Notes under the pieces: model-generated
Seen by the model: the letters and a program-made list of their open reading frames with translations, nothing else
What the model was told of the DNA's origin: nothing
Databases searched by the model: none
NCBI GenBank assembly: GCA_017303475.1
Contig: JAFLBO010000009.1
Location: 141,327-205,326, forward strand
Direction of reading: 5' to 3'
Source of the DNA: Chitinophagales bacterium
Lineage (GTDB): Bacteria > Bacteroidota > Bacteroidia > Chitinophagales > Saprospiraceae
Length of the DNA stretch: 64,000 nt
Part shown: positions 1-9,597 of the stretch, piece after piece
How positions within the stretch are numbered: position 1 is the stretch's first letter
Layout of the letters: each line of letters begins with the position of its first letter
Translations under genes and position numbers: made by a program

Positions 1-1402
1 GATGAAGTGTATTCCCATCCCATTGGCCAACTTTTATTTTGGCGCCCGAGATGTCGCTCAGTAACCAATGGCCCTGATTAGTGGTTGAATGAGAAATTAC
101 GATCTCATCAGATGCAGGGTTTGGAGCTATGAAAAGAACGGGCAGTGGAATTGCTTTTTCTATTGCTGATAAAGTTGAATCACAATTGATTAAAACTGGT
201 AGATTGTTGTAATGAGGCAAGTTGGGAATAGAGGCAAAATTATAATCTGGCAATTCAATGCCATGTTGTATTAGTTCACTGCTAACTCCTTGACAATCAG
301 GCTTTTTTACTTCATGCAGGTTATAGGTGCTACTTGTGCTTGAAATATAGATTTTTCCATCAGGAGCTAAAGCCGCCAGATAAAAAATTGTTGGAAAAGG
401 GTTCTGATGACCATCCCATACGCCTAACAATAACTTGCTAGCGCTTATATCTGTTGCCTGTAGGTCAAATTGATATATTTTTTTCCGGGCACAGACATAA
501 AGAAAGCGTGAATTGGAAGAGACCGCTACTCCTGCAATATAATTAATAGTATCTCCTGAAAAATCGATATGAACAGGGTTATACAACTCTCCGGTAGCGT
601 TGTCAAAATTATAAATATTGAGACCATTCCAAGCGTTAAATCGGATGTATTTTTCTCCATCGGGGGAGAAGGTTACTTGTGCTCCAGAGTCTTCATCTGT
701 CCAGATTTTCCCAGAACATTTAAGTTGTGCTGGTTGGACTCCGTTGGCAGTTACAGGAATAAGGTAATAACAATTTGTATGAGATTTAGGGATAATAATC
801 CACCAGTCTTGACCATTAAGATGTCTGCATGCTTGAATATTACCTCTGGAAAATGTATCTAATAACGCGATCTGGTTCTTTAATAAAACAGCGCCCAAGC
901 CAGAATTTATTGACATGTCAATTTTTTGATAATACAACCTCATTGGAGCCAAGCTGTTAAAATTAGGATCCGATAAATAAGGCTGATCCAAATCTAGATT
1001 GAAAACATAATATATGCTGTCGAGGCCAGGAGCAGGTATTGCAATCACACCTTGTCTTAATGGACTTCCACTTGCAGAAGAACAATAAGAATTTTGGATA
1101 ATTCCAGGATTAATGGTGTCACCATTATCCATGACTTCCCCAGTAAAATTAACTATTTTACAGCCATTTGAGTAAAAAAGCAAATTACCATTTTTATCAG
1201 AAATACTTGTATTTGAACCTTCCATTTTTATACCAGTTTGTTTGAGATAGATATCAACAGGAGATGAATTAAAGTCAAGGACGATGCCCTCACCTGTACC
1301 ATTTCCGCCAATAATCCACTGATTACCTCTTTTATCCTGGCATTTAATTTCCAAAGAAAAGTGGGTAATTATGAAAGGAATAATTAAAATGGAGATCCTC
1401 AT
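1..1402 (-). CDS. T9SS-sorted PD40/propeller-like secreted protein, 3' end cut by window edge
   Basis: An open frame runs on the minus strand from an ATG at 1400-1402 to the window edge (467 codons). The start MRISILIIPFIITHFSLEIK is a signal peptide. The body has repeated motifs of WD40/PD40-like propellers in T9SS proteins, such as TFSPDGEKYIRFN near residue 250 and AALAPDGKIYIS near residue 345. The last visible residues contain APNPASDEIVISH, the start of a type A sorting domain, so only some 25-40 residues are probably missing. It lies 58 nt downstream of the next gene, behind a hairpin at 1421-1446. A role as a secreted or surface protein is inferred; ligand and function are unknown. 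Confidence 0.75.
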   Translation of the reverse strand, partial: MRISILIIPFIITHFSLEIKCQDKRGNQWIIGGNGTGEGIVLDFNSSPVDIYLKQTGIKMEGSNTSISDKNGNLLFYSNGCKIVNFTGEVMDNGDTINPGIIQNSYCSSASGSPLRQGVIAIPAPGLDSIYYVFNLDLDQPYLSDPNFNSLAPMRLYYQKIDMSINSGLGAVLLKNQIALLDTFSRGNIQACRHLNGQDWWIIIPKSHTNCYYLIPVTANGVQPAQLKCSGKIWTDEDSGAQVTFSPDGEKYIRFNAWNGLNIYNFDNATGELYNPVHIDFSGDTINYIAGVAVSSNSRFLYVCARKKIYQFDLQATDISASKLLLGVWDGHQNPFPTIFYLAALAPDGKIYISSTSSTYNLHEVKKPDCQGVSSELIQHGIELPDYNFASIPNLPHYNNLPVLINCDSTLSAIEKAIPLPVLFIAPNPASDEIVISHSTTNQGHWLLSDISGAKIKVGQWDGNTLH

Positions 1403-1420
1403 AAGAAAGTATAATAATTT

Positions 1421-1446
1421 GGCTGCTCCATATTAATGGAGCAGCC
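1421..1446 (-). terminator. Perfect hairpin between two minus-strand cargo genes
   Basis: The arms GGCTGCTCCA and TGGAGCAGCC (10 bp) enclose a 6-nt AT loop, 15 nt after the stop of the upstream minus-strand gene and 19 nt before the start of the next one. There is no long T tract on the minus side, so it may act as an attenuator or RNA-stabilising hairpin rather than a strong terminator. Confidence 0.5.
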
Positions 1447-1460
1447 TTTATTTAGAGATT

Positions 1461-4442
1461 TTATTTTGAATTAAAGTTTAGCTTTGTGATAAAAGAAAAG
1501 CCTTCGTCTGTCACGACTCTAATAATATATATGCCTGGTAGAGTATCTGTCTCAAGTTGTGAGATTACCTCCTTTCCATCAAACTGTTTTTCAATCAAAA
1601 TGTGACCATATAGGTCATATAAATACAAAACACAATTGCCTTCCCATTCACCACGAACAGTAAATACATTGTTGGTTGGATTAGGCATTACTTCTATGCT
1701 ACTTTTATAAAAAGTATCAGTTTTAAGAGCCCGATCATCAGTTGGTAAGACTTTCTGCAAAGAATCTACGGTAGGATATAACTGCTCCTGAGGAATATCT
1801 GAAGTAATACAGTCAGGCAATAGCCCACTTGCATAATATACTGCGGTTCCACCATGTTTTTGGTCTTGACGAGCGATTGATTCAAGAGTTGCCATTTGAT
1901 TAGGTGTAAACTTTCCATCTTGTTGCATCAAGGAGATTAACAGAATACTATTTACAACTTTTTCATTTATTTCATATTGGTCTATTGCAGGTAGAGACTC
2001 ATTTAACAAAAATACAGGTTGTAATTTAATTATCATCTGGGATTTATACTCCATGTATTTACTAGTGTGAAGAGAATCCCAATAACTTAACTGATTGATT
2101 AGTTTTTGTTTAAGGTCCTGAAATGCTTGACTTTCACCTATATAGCCAGCAAATTGCTCCTCAATTTGGAATAATGAATCAGTCAACAGATTAATTTTTT
2201 CAATTGCAAGTGAGCTTTGGGCTTTAATGCTCAATTCAGGTTCTGAAGCTTGCTGGAAAAGTTTTTTTATACTATAAAGTTTTCCAATTGAAGTATTTTC
2301 TTTATTGGTCATAAAAGAACCAAGAGAAGGGATTTCATTTGTTAAAATTGGAGTTTCTTTTAGTTTTTCATAAAGATATCGTTCCAAGTTCCACTGCATT
2401 GATGGATAGTCTACTGAATTAAATGAATCTTGAGTTATTCTATAATCTAATTCATCAATGCCGAAAGAGTATTGAGAACATCCTTCACTTGGTGGTAAAT
2501 TTACAATATCAAAAAGCCCATCAATAGGGTCATTGGGATTTATTTTTGTTGGATAGTATGGAGAAAAATAGCACCCTGGGTTAGTGTTAAAATTCATACA
2601 AGTACTTTGGGGTGTATGAACGGAAAATTTACTCAGACTTGGGTCACCAGTTTCACATTGTACATAAAATGGAGGATTAACCACAAGACCATTGGGTAGC
2701 TTAACATCAAACCATTTATTTCCGTGTGTAAAATCGGAGCTCACTTGAGCTCCGATAGATACATTTTGGCCAAATAAATTAAGCATGGATCCGCTTAGCG
2801 TGTTGGCAAGTAGTTTTGTGCCTGGGTTTGCCTTGTTGAATAGCATTTGACCACCATAATAGCGAGTTGTTAAGTTGTTGGAGCAAAAGATTGTGTTTTG
2901 AAACTCTTCAACCCAAGTATAAAAATTACAAGATTCTATATCATCATTGAACGCATTTGTACTAACTTCGTTATTGATTCCAGCAGATTTCCTTAAGCAC
3001 AAGCCAGTACCGAAAGGTGTTGCAGTCATGCCTCCTGTAAATCTATTCCATTTAATTGATAAGTTGTTTTTATCGCCATCGGTTGCAATAAAACCAGAAG
3101 GTGTGAACCCGCTCACATTTGAAGTCACGGGAGAAACTCTAAAGTCATTTAACCATACTTCAGTATGACTTCCCAAAGGGAATATACCCTTCATTTTTAC
3201 ACCCTCAGATTGATTTGCTAAGACGGAGAATAAGTTATTCTTTATGTTGATTCTTGTGCCTGATCCCACATTGCCACCATTAAGTAATATGCCCGTTACT
3301 TTCTTTTCAGAAGAGTTCTGGCAATCTGCTTTAAAACTAATGTGATTGATGTTAATATTGGCATTTAGAGCAAAACTTTTTAAATAGATACCGAAAAAAA
3401 TATGGTTAGAGTTGGGATTTGCCGGTAGTGCTGGTGTAATTAAAAAATCTGTGTAATTGACATTGAAAAATTTTGCAGTTTCTACATATATCGAATATGA
3501 CCTGTTATCATAAAAATCACAATCAGTTAATATCAAATTGCCAATTTGCAAGAAAATTCCTATAGATTTTATTCTGTGCATATATAATTTTCTAGTTGCA
3601 ATATTGCAAGAAGTGCCTTCTGCATATATTCCATTTTGTAGCTCGCGAAAAATATTAACGGTAGAGGGGAATGTAATAAGTGAAACATCTTTTAGATGTA
3701 TTCCAGCTTGAGAGACACCATTTAAAGTGCCATTTAACGGGGCATTGCAAGTAAATGTGTTTCCAGAAAGGTTTAAAAATAGGGGCTTATTTAAATCGTT
3801 TGGGTTGTTTTCAAGCCATATTGCTTTATCATTTCTATCAAATATTGTATTTAAAATATCAAGTGTACAATTTTGAGTGTTATGAGCCTGAATGGCACCT
3901 TTAGCATCCTCAATTCGAGTCCCATTTGATGTTTTGATGGTGTTTCCCCTTAACATAAATATCCCATCCCAGAGCCCAGAGCATGAAAAAACATCACAAT
4001 TGTCAAGTGTAAGGTTACCGATTCCATTTGTTGGTGTCGTCGTACCATCGCTAAGTAGTATATATGAGTCTGGTGCAACTTGGATAGTCGCCCCTTGTAG
4101 TTCAAGATCGGTATCAATAATAAATGAACCAACAATTCTTATTTTCGGATTTGCTGGAAGTGTGGGCAGAGATGAAGAATAAACATAAGGCGATCCAATT
4201 CCAATCGAAATGTCATAAACAATTCCTTCATTTTGACTACAAAGCGTTGTTCCTGGAGGAGAATCGAAAGTTAAATCTGCAGTATTGCATGGATCAAGAG
4301 GTGACTGAGAATTTACTTCTCCAGATACAAGAAAGAAAATTAGATAAATTGCACAATAAGTGTGTAATTTGATCTTCTTTAAAGAGTCATTTGAGAACAA
4401 CGAAAGTGTTTGTTGGAAGGAAGGTAAAGTGTTGAAAATCAT
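1461..4442 (-). CDS. Large T9SS-sorted protein with parallel beta-helix-like region
   Basis: 993 residues. The hydrophobic export signal is CAIYLIFFLVSGEVNSQ at about residues 29-46, behind an unusually long N-terminal region; no closer ATG is in frame. Residues 90-500 carry short N/D-rich repeats (NTIFDRNDKAIWLENN, NHISFKADCQN) typical of right-handed beta-helices. A helical segment of about residues 700-890 follows. The C-terminus from about 915 (EVMPNPTNNVFTVRGEW, then YDLYGHILIEKQF, ending FITKLNFNSK) is a type A T9SS sorting domain. Codon use is more AT-rich than in the protease gene to its right. Surface exposure is likely; no enzymatic motif was recognised. Confidence 0.75.
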   Translation of the reverse strand: MIFNTLPSFQQTLSLFSNDSLKKIKLHTYCAIYLIFFLVSGEVNSQSPLDPCNTADLTFDSPPGTTLCSQNEGIVYDISIGIGSPYVYSSSLPTLPANPKIRIVGSFIIDTDLELQGATIQVAPDSYILLSDGTTTPTNGIGNLTLDNCDVFSCSGLWDGIFMLRGNTIKTSNGTRIEDAKGAIQAHNTQNCTLDILNTIFDRNDKAIWLENNPNDLNKPLFLNLSGNTFTCNAPLNGTLNGVSQAGIHLKDVSLITFPSTVNIFRELQNGIYAEGTSCNIATRKLYMHRIKSIGIFLQIGNLILTDCDFYDNRSYSIYVETAKFFNVNYTDFLITPALPANPNSNHIFFGIYLKSFALNANININHISFKADCQNSSEKKVTGILLNGGNVGSGTRINIKNNLFSVLANQSEGVKMKGIFPLGSHTEVWLNDFRVSPVTSNVSGFTPSGFIATDGDKNNLSIKWNRFTGGMTATPFGTGLCLRKSAGINNEVSTNAFNDDIESCNFYTWVEEFQNTIFCSNNLTTRYYGGQMLFNKANPGTKLLANTLSGSMLNLFGQNVSIGAQVSSDFTHGNKWFDVKLPNGLVVNPPFYVQCETGDPSLSKFSVHTPQSTCMNFNTNPGCYFSPYYPTKINPNDPIDGLFDIVNLPPSEGCSQYSFGIDELDYRITQDSFNSVDYPSMQWNLERYLYEKLKETPILTNEIPSLGSFMTNKENTSIGKLYSIKKLFQQASEPELSIKAQSSLAIEKINLLTDSLFQIEEQFAGYIGESQAFQDLKQKLINQLSYWDSLHTSKYMEYKSQMIIKLQPVFLLNESLPAIDQYEINEKVVNSILLISLMQQDGKFTPNQMATLESIARQDQKHGGTAVYYASGLLPDCITSDIPQEQLYPTVDSLQKVLPTDDRALKTDTFYKSSIEVMPNPTNNVFTVRGEWEGNCVLYLYDLYGHILIEKQFDGKEVISQLETDTLPGIYIIRVVTDEGFSFITKLNFNSK

Positions 4443-4536
4443 CTTTTTAAAGATTTTAAAATGAGTATTTAAATTTTACATTCGTTAATGTTTTCATCGG
4501 ATTGCTCGTATACGACTGCAAATTTTACCTTGTTTA

Positions 4537-4556
4537 AGAGCATATTGGGGAATTTT
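4537..4556 (+). repeat. Family E end-like repeat (diverged)
   Basis: AGAGCATATTGGGGAATTTT resembles the terminal repeat of the MITE-like element at 26086-26251 with a few differences. It lies in the 320-nt gap between the divergent genes at 4442 and 4763, which otherwise holds only the repeat at 4593-4648. Confidence 0.4.
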
Positions 4557-4592
4557 ATTTGCGTGAGTTCAGAATTTTGAAATAATCATTTT

Positions 4593-4648
4593 TCGCTCCG
4601 CTCGGTCTTCCCATCTCAATAGTATCTTGGCGCTCCGCCGCCGCGCCA
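4593..4648 (-). repeat. Family A dispersed repeat, inverted copy
   Basis: Read on the minus strand, this contains GCGCGGCGGCGGAGCG followed by ATTGAGATGGGAAGACCGAG, the same arrangement as the copies at 43984 and 48427. It is the only copy in the first 40 kb and sits upstream of the M4 protease gene. Confidence 0.65.
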
Positions 4649-4762
4649 TAATTAATCACTCTCGAAGGGCTTACAGGGTCAAATGTAACCCATTCATCAG
4701 ATTTTTCCCCATCTTTGTACTTCCAAATTCAGATTACCTACACCAACCCTCCTTTTTTTTCC

Positions 4763-7700
4763 ATGAAGAAAATCCTTTCCCTCCTCACGCTACTGCTTTT
4801 GGCCGTAGCCACGCTTTCTGCACAACGCAGCAAACCCGTTCCTCCTAAAACCGACGAGCACCCTTTTACCCCGCAGATCAACTGGCCGGGCAAAGCGGTT
4901 CCGCCGGCAAACAACCCGTTTTATGTAACGGCTCCACACTTCAAACCTGCCGGACAACTCAACACCCTGCCCGGTGTTTCTGAAAGCAATATTGCCCTGA
5001 AACGCGCCGAAAATGGCCTTCCTATGTTCTTTGAAGGCAAAACGGCCGCTTCCGGCAGCAACGCCGAGAGCAAACCGCTGGACCAGCGCGCCCTGGAATA
5101 CTGCGCCAGCCTGCAGCCACAAGGCATTGCCCAACCGGCGCAGGAGTTTACCGCCAAATCTGTTTCTACCGACGAGCAGGGCAACGCCCACGTGCGCCTG
5201 GAACAAACCTTCAACGGTCTGCCTGTTTGGGGCTCAGAGCTCATTTGCCATACCCAGGGCGGCGCTTTCATGCGTATGAACGGTCGCTATTTCCCTACGC
5301 CTGAACTGGCTACCGTAATGCCATCTATGGATGCTGAAGCCGCTATCTGGAAGGTAAAAACCGCTATCGGCCTGGAAAACCTCAAAACCGACTGGACCGA
5401 GCAAGACCTTCAACTGATTGACGGTCAGCCATTCAGCGCTACGCTGGTGGTTTTCCACGTGAACGAAAAACTCAATGGCGAACGCCTGGCCTGGCACGTA
5501 GCGGCCCGCCCCAATGTATTCAGCCGCTCCGAATGGTTCATCGACGCCGCTACCGGCGAGGTGTTGAACTCCTTCGAACATACCTGCAACCTGCTGGGCC
5601 ATTACCACGCCAAAGGGCACAACACCGCTTCGGTGGCTGCCCATGCAGACCATGCGCCAAATGCGCCTGAAATGGTAGACGGTCCGGTGAACATCAGCGG
5701 TGTAGACCTGCTGGGCGTAACCCGCAACTTTACGCTGGGCGGTTGGCAGTTTGGCTCGCAGGTAGCCCTGGAAGATGCCAGCAAATCTATGTTCAACGCA
5801 GCAGCTTCTACCATGCCCGGCGATCCGGTGGGCGCTATCGTTACCCTGGATGCGTTCAATACCTCTCCGGAAAATCAGAATTTCAATGTAGATCTGATTG
5901 TTTCCAATACCACTACGTTTAGCAACAAACAAGCGGCCATTAGCGGTCATTACAATGCCATCAAGAGCTTTGATTACTACAAATCAAAGTTCAACCGCAA
6001 CTCCATCGATGGTGTAGGCGGCAACGTGATCAGCATCATCAATGTAACGGAATCCGATGGCTCTTCCATGGAAAATGCTTTCTGGAACGGCCAGGCTATG
6101 TTCTATGGCAACGGCGGCTCTACCTTCAAACCACTGGCCCGCGGCCTGGATGTGGGCGGCCACGAAATGACGCACGGCGTGGTGGAAAAAACCGCCAACC
6201 TCATTTACCAAAACGAAAGCGGCGCCTTGAACGAGTCGTTTGCCGATATTTTCGGACAAATGATTGACGGCGATGTGAACGACTGGAAAATCGGGGAAGA
6301 TGTGATGCAAAGCGGCGGCGGTTTGCCATCCGCGCTGCGCGATATGCAAAACCCTAATAATGGTCAGCCAGCCAACAGTTCTTTCTGGCAACCAGCCCAC
6401 ACCAACGAACAATTTACCGGCTCTGCCGATAATGGCGGCGTACACATCAACTCCGGTATCGTTAACCGCGCGTTTGTGCTCTTCGCTACCAACGCAGCAG
6501 TGGGTACGGCAAAAGCAGAGCAGGTGTACTACAAAGCCCTGCGCGATTACCTGGTGAAATCCAGCAAATTCGTGGATTGCCGTTTGGCCGTAATCCAGGC
6601 TTCCAACGACCTGTACGGCGCCTCCGTGGCCGATGCAGCAGCAAATGCTTTTGCCACTGTAGGTATTGGCGGCAGCGCCCCAAGCGGCAACTATCTGGGC
6701 CAACTCAGTCCTAATCCGGGCACCGATTACATCCTCTGCACCAGCAACGCCGGCAATCTGGAAATTGCCCTCGGAACCGGTCAGATTGTAACCTCCCTGT
6801 ACACAGAAGGCATCATCAGTCGCCCAAGTATTACCGACAACGGTGTGAGCATGGTGTTTATCAATGAAGCCAAACAACTGATAGCTATCGAGTTCGACTG
6901 GCAGGCCAATCAGTACGTGGTGTCTACGGTAGACGATGGTCCGTGGCGCAATGCTGCTATTTCCAAAGACGGACGTTTCCTGGCTTTGATCAAGGATTTC
7001 CAGGAGCCACGCATTTACATTTTCGACCTGGCGGATCCGTTCGGCGCATTCGAAACGTTCTTCCTGTACAATCCGACTTATACGCAGGGCCAGATTACCG
7101 GCGATGTGGAGTATGCCGACGTGCTGGAGTTCGACTATTCCAATACGTATTTGATGTACGATTCCTACAATAGCCTCGACGATATAGGCTACTGGGATAT
7201 TGGTTTTGTACAATTCTGGGAAAACGATCAGTTTGCCGACGGCGGTGACGCGTTCATTACCAAACTCTTTACCGGTTTGCCGGAAAAAGTGAGCATTGGC
7301 AACCCGACGCTCTCTAAAAATTCGCCTTATATCCTGGCTTTTGACCTGATTGACGAAACCAGCAACGTACGCTACGACATTTATGGCGCCAACTCTGAAA
7401 CCGGCGATTACGATGTGATTGTGTCTAATAACGGCGATCTGGGCTGGCCAAACTACAACCGTTTGGATACCCGTCTGATTTTCGACAAGCCAACGGCGCA
7501 GGGTTATGATATCCGTTCACAGGGATTGAATGCCAATAAAATTCAACCACAGGGCGGCAATACTTCCCTCATTCCGGCGCACTACTGGGGTGTTTGGTTT
7601 GCCAATGGTAACCGTAGCCTGCAGGTTGGAACAGAAGATCTGCAAAGCCAGGGTTTTGCCCTCAGCATTGCTCCAAACCCAACCGCCGATGTGGCACAAC

Positions 7701-7906
7701 TGCGCTTGAATGCACCAGTAGCCACAGGCGCAAGCATCAGTCTGCACAGCATTTTGGGTGAAACCCTGCTTACCCGCAACGTATCCTTCACGCAAGGCGA
7801 AAATGTACTGGATCTGGATCTGCAGTCCTATCCGGCTGGTCATTACATCGTGCGCATTTTGTCTGAAAATGGCGCAGGCGCAGCCTTGAAAGTGGTGAAA
7901 CAGTAA
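4763..7906 (+). CDS. Secreted M4 (thermolysin-like) metalloprotease with propeller-like insert and T9SS sorting domain
   Basis: 1047 residues from the ATG at 4763, chosen because MKKILSLLTLLLLAVATLSAQ is a clean signal peptide. An N-terminal propeptide (FTP/PepSY type) spans roughly residues 50-280. The peptidase domain has the zinc motif HEMTH at residues 467-471 and the downstream zinc-ligand motif NESFAD (Glu491). After about residue 640 comes a propeller-like region (SPNPGTDYILCTS, AISKDGRFLALIKD) that standard thermolysins lack. The C-terminus (SIAPNPTADVAQLRLN, ending ALKVVKQ) is a type A T9SS sorting signal. It probably digests extracellular protein. The gene ends 2 nt before the inverted heptamer array at 7909. 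Confidence 0.92.
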   Translation: MKKILSLLTLLLLAVATLSAQRSKPVPPKTDEHPFTPQINWPGKAVPPANNPFYVTAPHFKPAGQLNTLPGVSESNIALKRAENGLPMFFEGKTAASGSNAESKPLDQRALEYCASLQPQGIAQPAQEFTAKSVSTDEQGNAHVRLEQTFNGLPVWGSELICHTQGGAFMRMNGRYFPTPELATVMPSMDAEAAIWKVKTAIGLENLKTDWTEQDLQLIDGQPFSATLVVFHVNEKLNGERLAWHVAARPNVFSRSEWFIDAATGEVLNSFEHTCNLLGHYHAKGHNTASVAAHADHAPNAPEMVDGPVNISGVDLLGVTRNFTLGGWQFGSQVALEDASKSMFNAAASTMPGDPVGAIVTLDAFNTSPENQNFNVDLIVSNTTTFSNKQAAISGHYNAIKSFDYYKSKFNRNSIDGVGGNVISIINVTESDGSSMENAFWNGQAMFYGNGGSTFKPLARGLDVGGHEMTHGVVEKTANLIYQNESGALNESFADIFGQMIDGDVNDWKIGEDVMQSGGGLPSALRDMQNPNNGQPANSSFWQPAHTNEQFTGSADNGGVHINSGIVNRAFVLFATNAAVGTAKAEQVYYKALRDYLVKSSKFVDCRLAVIQASNDLYGASVADAAANAFATVGIGGSAPSGNYLGQLSPNPGTDYILCTSNAGNLEIALGTGQIVTSLYTEGIISRPSITDNGVSMVFINEAKQLIAIEFDWQANQYVVSTVDDGPWRNAAISKDGRFLALIKDFQEPRIYIFDLADPFGAFETFFLYNPTYTQGQITGDVEYADVLEFDYSNTYLMYDSYNSLDDIGYWDIGFVQFWENDQFADGGDAFITKLFTGLPEKVSIGNPTLSKNSPYILAFDLIDETSNVRYDIYGANSETGDYDVIVSNNGDLGWPNYNRLDTRLIFDKPTAQGYDIRSQGLNANKIQPQGGNTSLIPAHYWGVWFANGNRSLQVGTEDLQSQGFALSIAPNPTADVAQLRLNAPVATGASISLHSILGETLLTRNVSFTQGENVLDLDLQSYPAGHYIVRILSENGAGAALKVVKQ

Positions 7907-7908
7907 TG

Positions 7909-8094
7909 GACGGTGAACGATGGACGATGAACGATGGACGATGGACGATGGACGATGTTTTGCGCTCGGGTAATTGATCAATTCAACTTACCCGAGCGCA
8001 AAACATCGTCCATCGTCCATCGTTCACCGTCCATCGTCCATCGTCCACCGTCCATCGTCCATCGTCCACCGTCCACCGTCCACCGTCTACCGTT
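7909..8094. repeat. Inverted heptamer array around a perfect hairpin, between convergent genes
   Basis: Seven units close to GACGATG (7909-7957) run into a perfect 16-bp stem, TTTTGCGCTCGGGTAA (7958-7973) pairing with 7988-8003 over a 14-nt loop. Thirteen units of the complementary heptamer CATCGTC/CACCGTC (8004-8094) follow. The inner heptamers extend the stem. It lies between convergent genes, so it probably acts as a bidirectional terminator. The right arm overlaps the stop codon of the TrpE-like gene at 8087-8089. Confidence 0.8.
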
Positions 8095-9562
8095 CCACCG
8101 CCGCCATAAAGGCGCCGGATTTGATTTTGGTTTCGCGGAGTTCGTTTTCCGGAACCGATTCGTAGAGCAGGGTGGCGCCGGCGGAGAAAGAGAGCAGACC
8201 GTCGCGGATGTGGGCGGTACGAATGGTGATGGCAGTATTCACATCGCCATTGAACAGCAGCCAGCCGATGCTTCCGCCGTAATATCCCCGGGTATGCTGT
8301 TCTATTTCTTCGATGTAGCGCATGGCGGCAATTTTGGGCGCGCCAGTAAGCGTGCCGGCATTCAGGCTGGCAATCAGGGCATCGAATCCGGAATATCTTT
8401 CCTGCAATGTGCCGCTGAGCTGAGCTACGGTATGCGTCACGTGCGAGTATTTTTCCACCACACGGTAATGTTCAATCTCGATTCCCGGCTGACAAATCCG
8501 GGCCAGATCGTTGCGTCCCAGATCGATGAGCATATCCAGTTCGGAGTTTTCTTTGGGGTCGTTCAGCAATTGCATCATCAGGCGGTGATCCTCTATGGGA
8601 TCGGCAGAGCGACGAATGGAGCCTGAGATGGGGCGCAGTGTTGCTTTGCCGTTTTCGTACCGCAACATGAGTTCCGGACTTGCGCCGAGCAGTGTTTCGT
8701 TGCCAAAATCGAAGTAAAAGAGATAGGGTGAAGGATTGATGGCCTTGTAGCGTTCGTACAAGGGCAGCAAGTTGCCGCTTACGGGCGCCGTGAGTTTCCG
8801 GCTGAGTACAATTTCCAGCAGTTCTCCTTCGTGGCAAAGCTGAATGCCGCGTTGCACCTGGCGGCGGAAGGTTTCGTCGTCTGGTGTAGCCACAAATTTC
8901 CCGATATGCAGCTCCTCTTCAGCAGGGGAAGAGGACGCTGCATGACACGGGTCTGTGTTTGATTTGGATAAAAATGCTTTCAGGTCCTGATCAGCCGCAT
9001 CGGTGTCAGGGCGGGTGATGTATACGGTCAGATCCTGTGTTAAATGGTTGAACAACAGGATATTATCAAATAAAAACAAATGAAAATCCGGCTCCGGGCA
9101 GGGTTTGGTGTAGGGCAAATCTTCGAACTGGTACACAAACTGGTAAGCCAAAGCGCCGTAAAGGCCCATGAAATTTTTATCGGAGGTATGGAAATGCGCC
9201 AGCAAGCGGCGCAGGGGTTGCACAATGTTTTGTCGCTCCAAACGATCCTCTTCTGCGCCATAAAAGGGCAGTTTTGGGATATGCAGCAATAGCCGGCCTT
9301 CGCGTGCGCTTTCTACGAAAGGGGCAAAGTTTTCCTGCAGGAAGCGGAAAAACACGTCACCCCGATCATTCAGCAAACGTACATCCAGGTAATCGTCTTT
9401 ACCAATCAGCTCCAGGGGTGGTTCAAAACCGATGACCGACATACGGCTGGATTTATCCACGGTAGAGGCGGACTCGAACAGGCAGGTGGGGCCATTGCCT
9501 TTCAGCTGGCGGTACAACGAAAGGGCGTCGGCATATGGGAGTCGGGTGGTAGCGGTGTGCAT
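8087..9562 (-). CDS. trpE: Anthranilate synthase component I family protein (TrpE-like; PabB possible)
   Basis: 491 residues, chorismate-binding enzyme. The start is the ATG at 9560-9562 (MHTATTRLPYADAL); the frame stays open upstream only because it reads through a GGGGTTTGA tandem repeat. The N-terminal domain has CLFESAS at the position of the LLES tryptophan-binding motif. The catalytic domain has DLGRNDLARIC, SLNAGTLTGAPKIAAMR and YYGGSIGW, as expected for chorismate to anthranilate conversion with glutamine amidotransferase-derived ammonia. No trpG or other trp gene is adjacent, so PabB cannot be excluded. The context gives no pathway support; the symbol is based on motifs only. Confidence 0.8.
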   Translation of the reverse strand: MHTATTRLPYADALSLYRQLKGNGPTCLFESASTVDKSSRMSVIGFEPPLELIGKDDYLDVRLLNDRGDVFFRFLQENFAPFVESAREGRLLLHIPKLPFYGAEEDRLERQNIVQPLRRLLAHFHTSDKNFMGLYGALAYQFVYQFEDLPYTKPCPEPDFHLFLFDNILLFNHLTQDLTVYITRPDTDAADQDLKAFLSKSNTDPCHAASSSPAEEELHIGKFVATPDDETFRRQVQRGIQLCHEGELLEIVLSRKLTAPVSGNLLPLYERYKAINPSPYLFYFDFGNETLLGASPELMLRYENGKATLRPISGSIRRSADPIEDHRLMMQLLNDPKENSELDMLIDLGRNDLARICQPGIEIEHYRVVEKYSHVTHTVAQLSGTLQERYSGFDALIASLNAGTLTGAPKIAAMRYIEEIEQHTRGYYGGSIGWLLFNGDVNTAITIRTAHIRDGLLSFSAGATLLYESVPENELRETKIKSGAFMAAVER

Positions 9563-9597
9563 GGTAATTTGTTGTACCGGCGGGTTTAGCCGCCGAG

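Noticed and set aside
569..862. 97-codon plus-strand frame near the left edge
   Set aside because: It lies antisense to the partial T9SS gene (1-1402), whose minus-strand frame has signal peptide, repeats and sorting motif.
5984..7213. 409-codon open frame on the minus strand inside the M4 protease gene
   Set aside because: Antisense shadow of a well-supported gene; the residues are low-complexity and match no family. The same holds for long antisense frames at 10687-11580, 17427-18185 and 41475-42140.
7909..8094. CRISPR-like appearance of the heptamer array and the 9-bp array at 9598-9716
   Set aside because: Units are 7-9 bp without spacers and no cas genes are near; these are simple tandem repeats.
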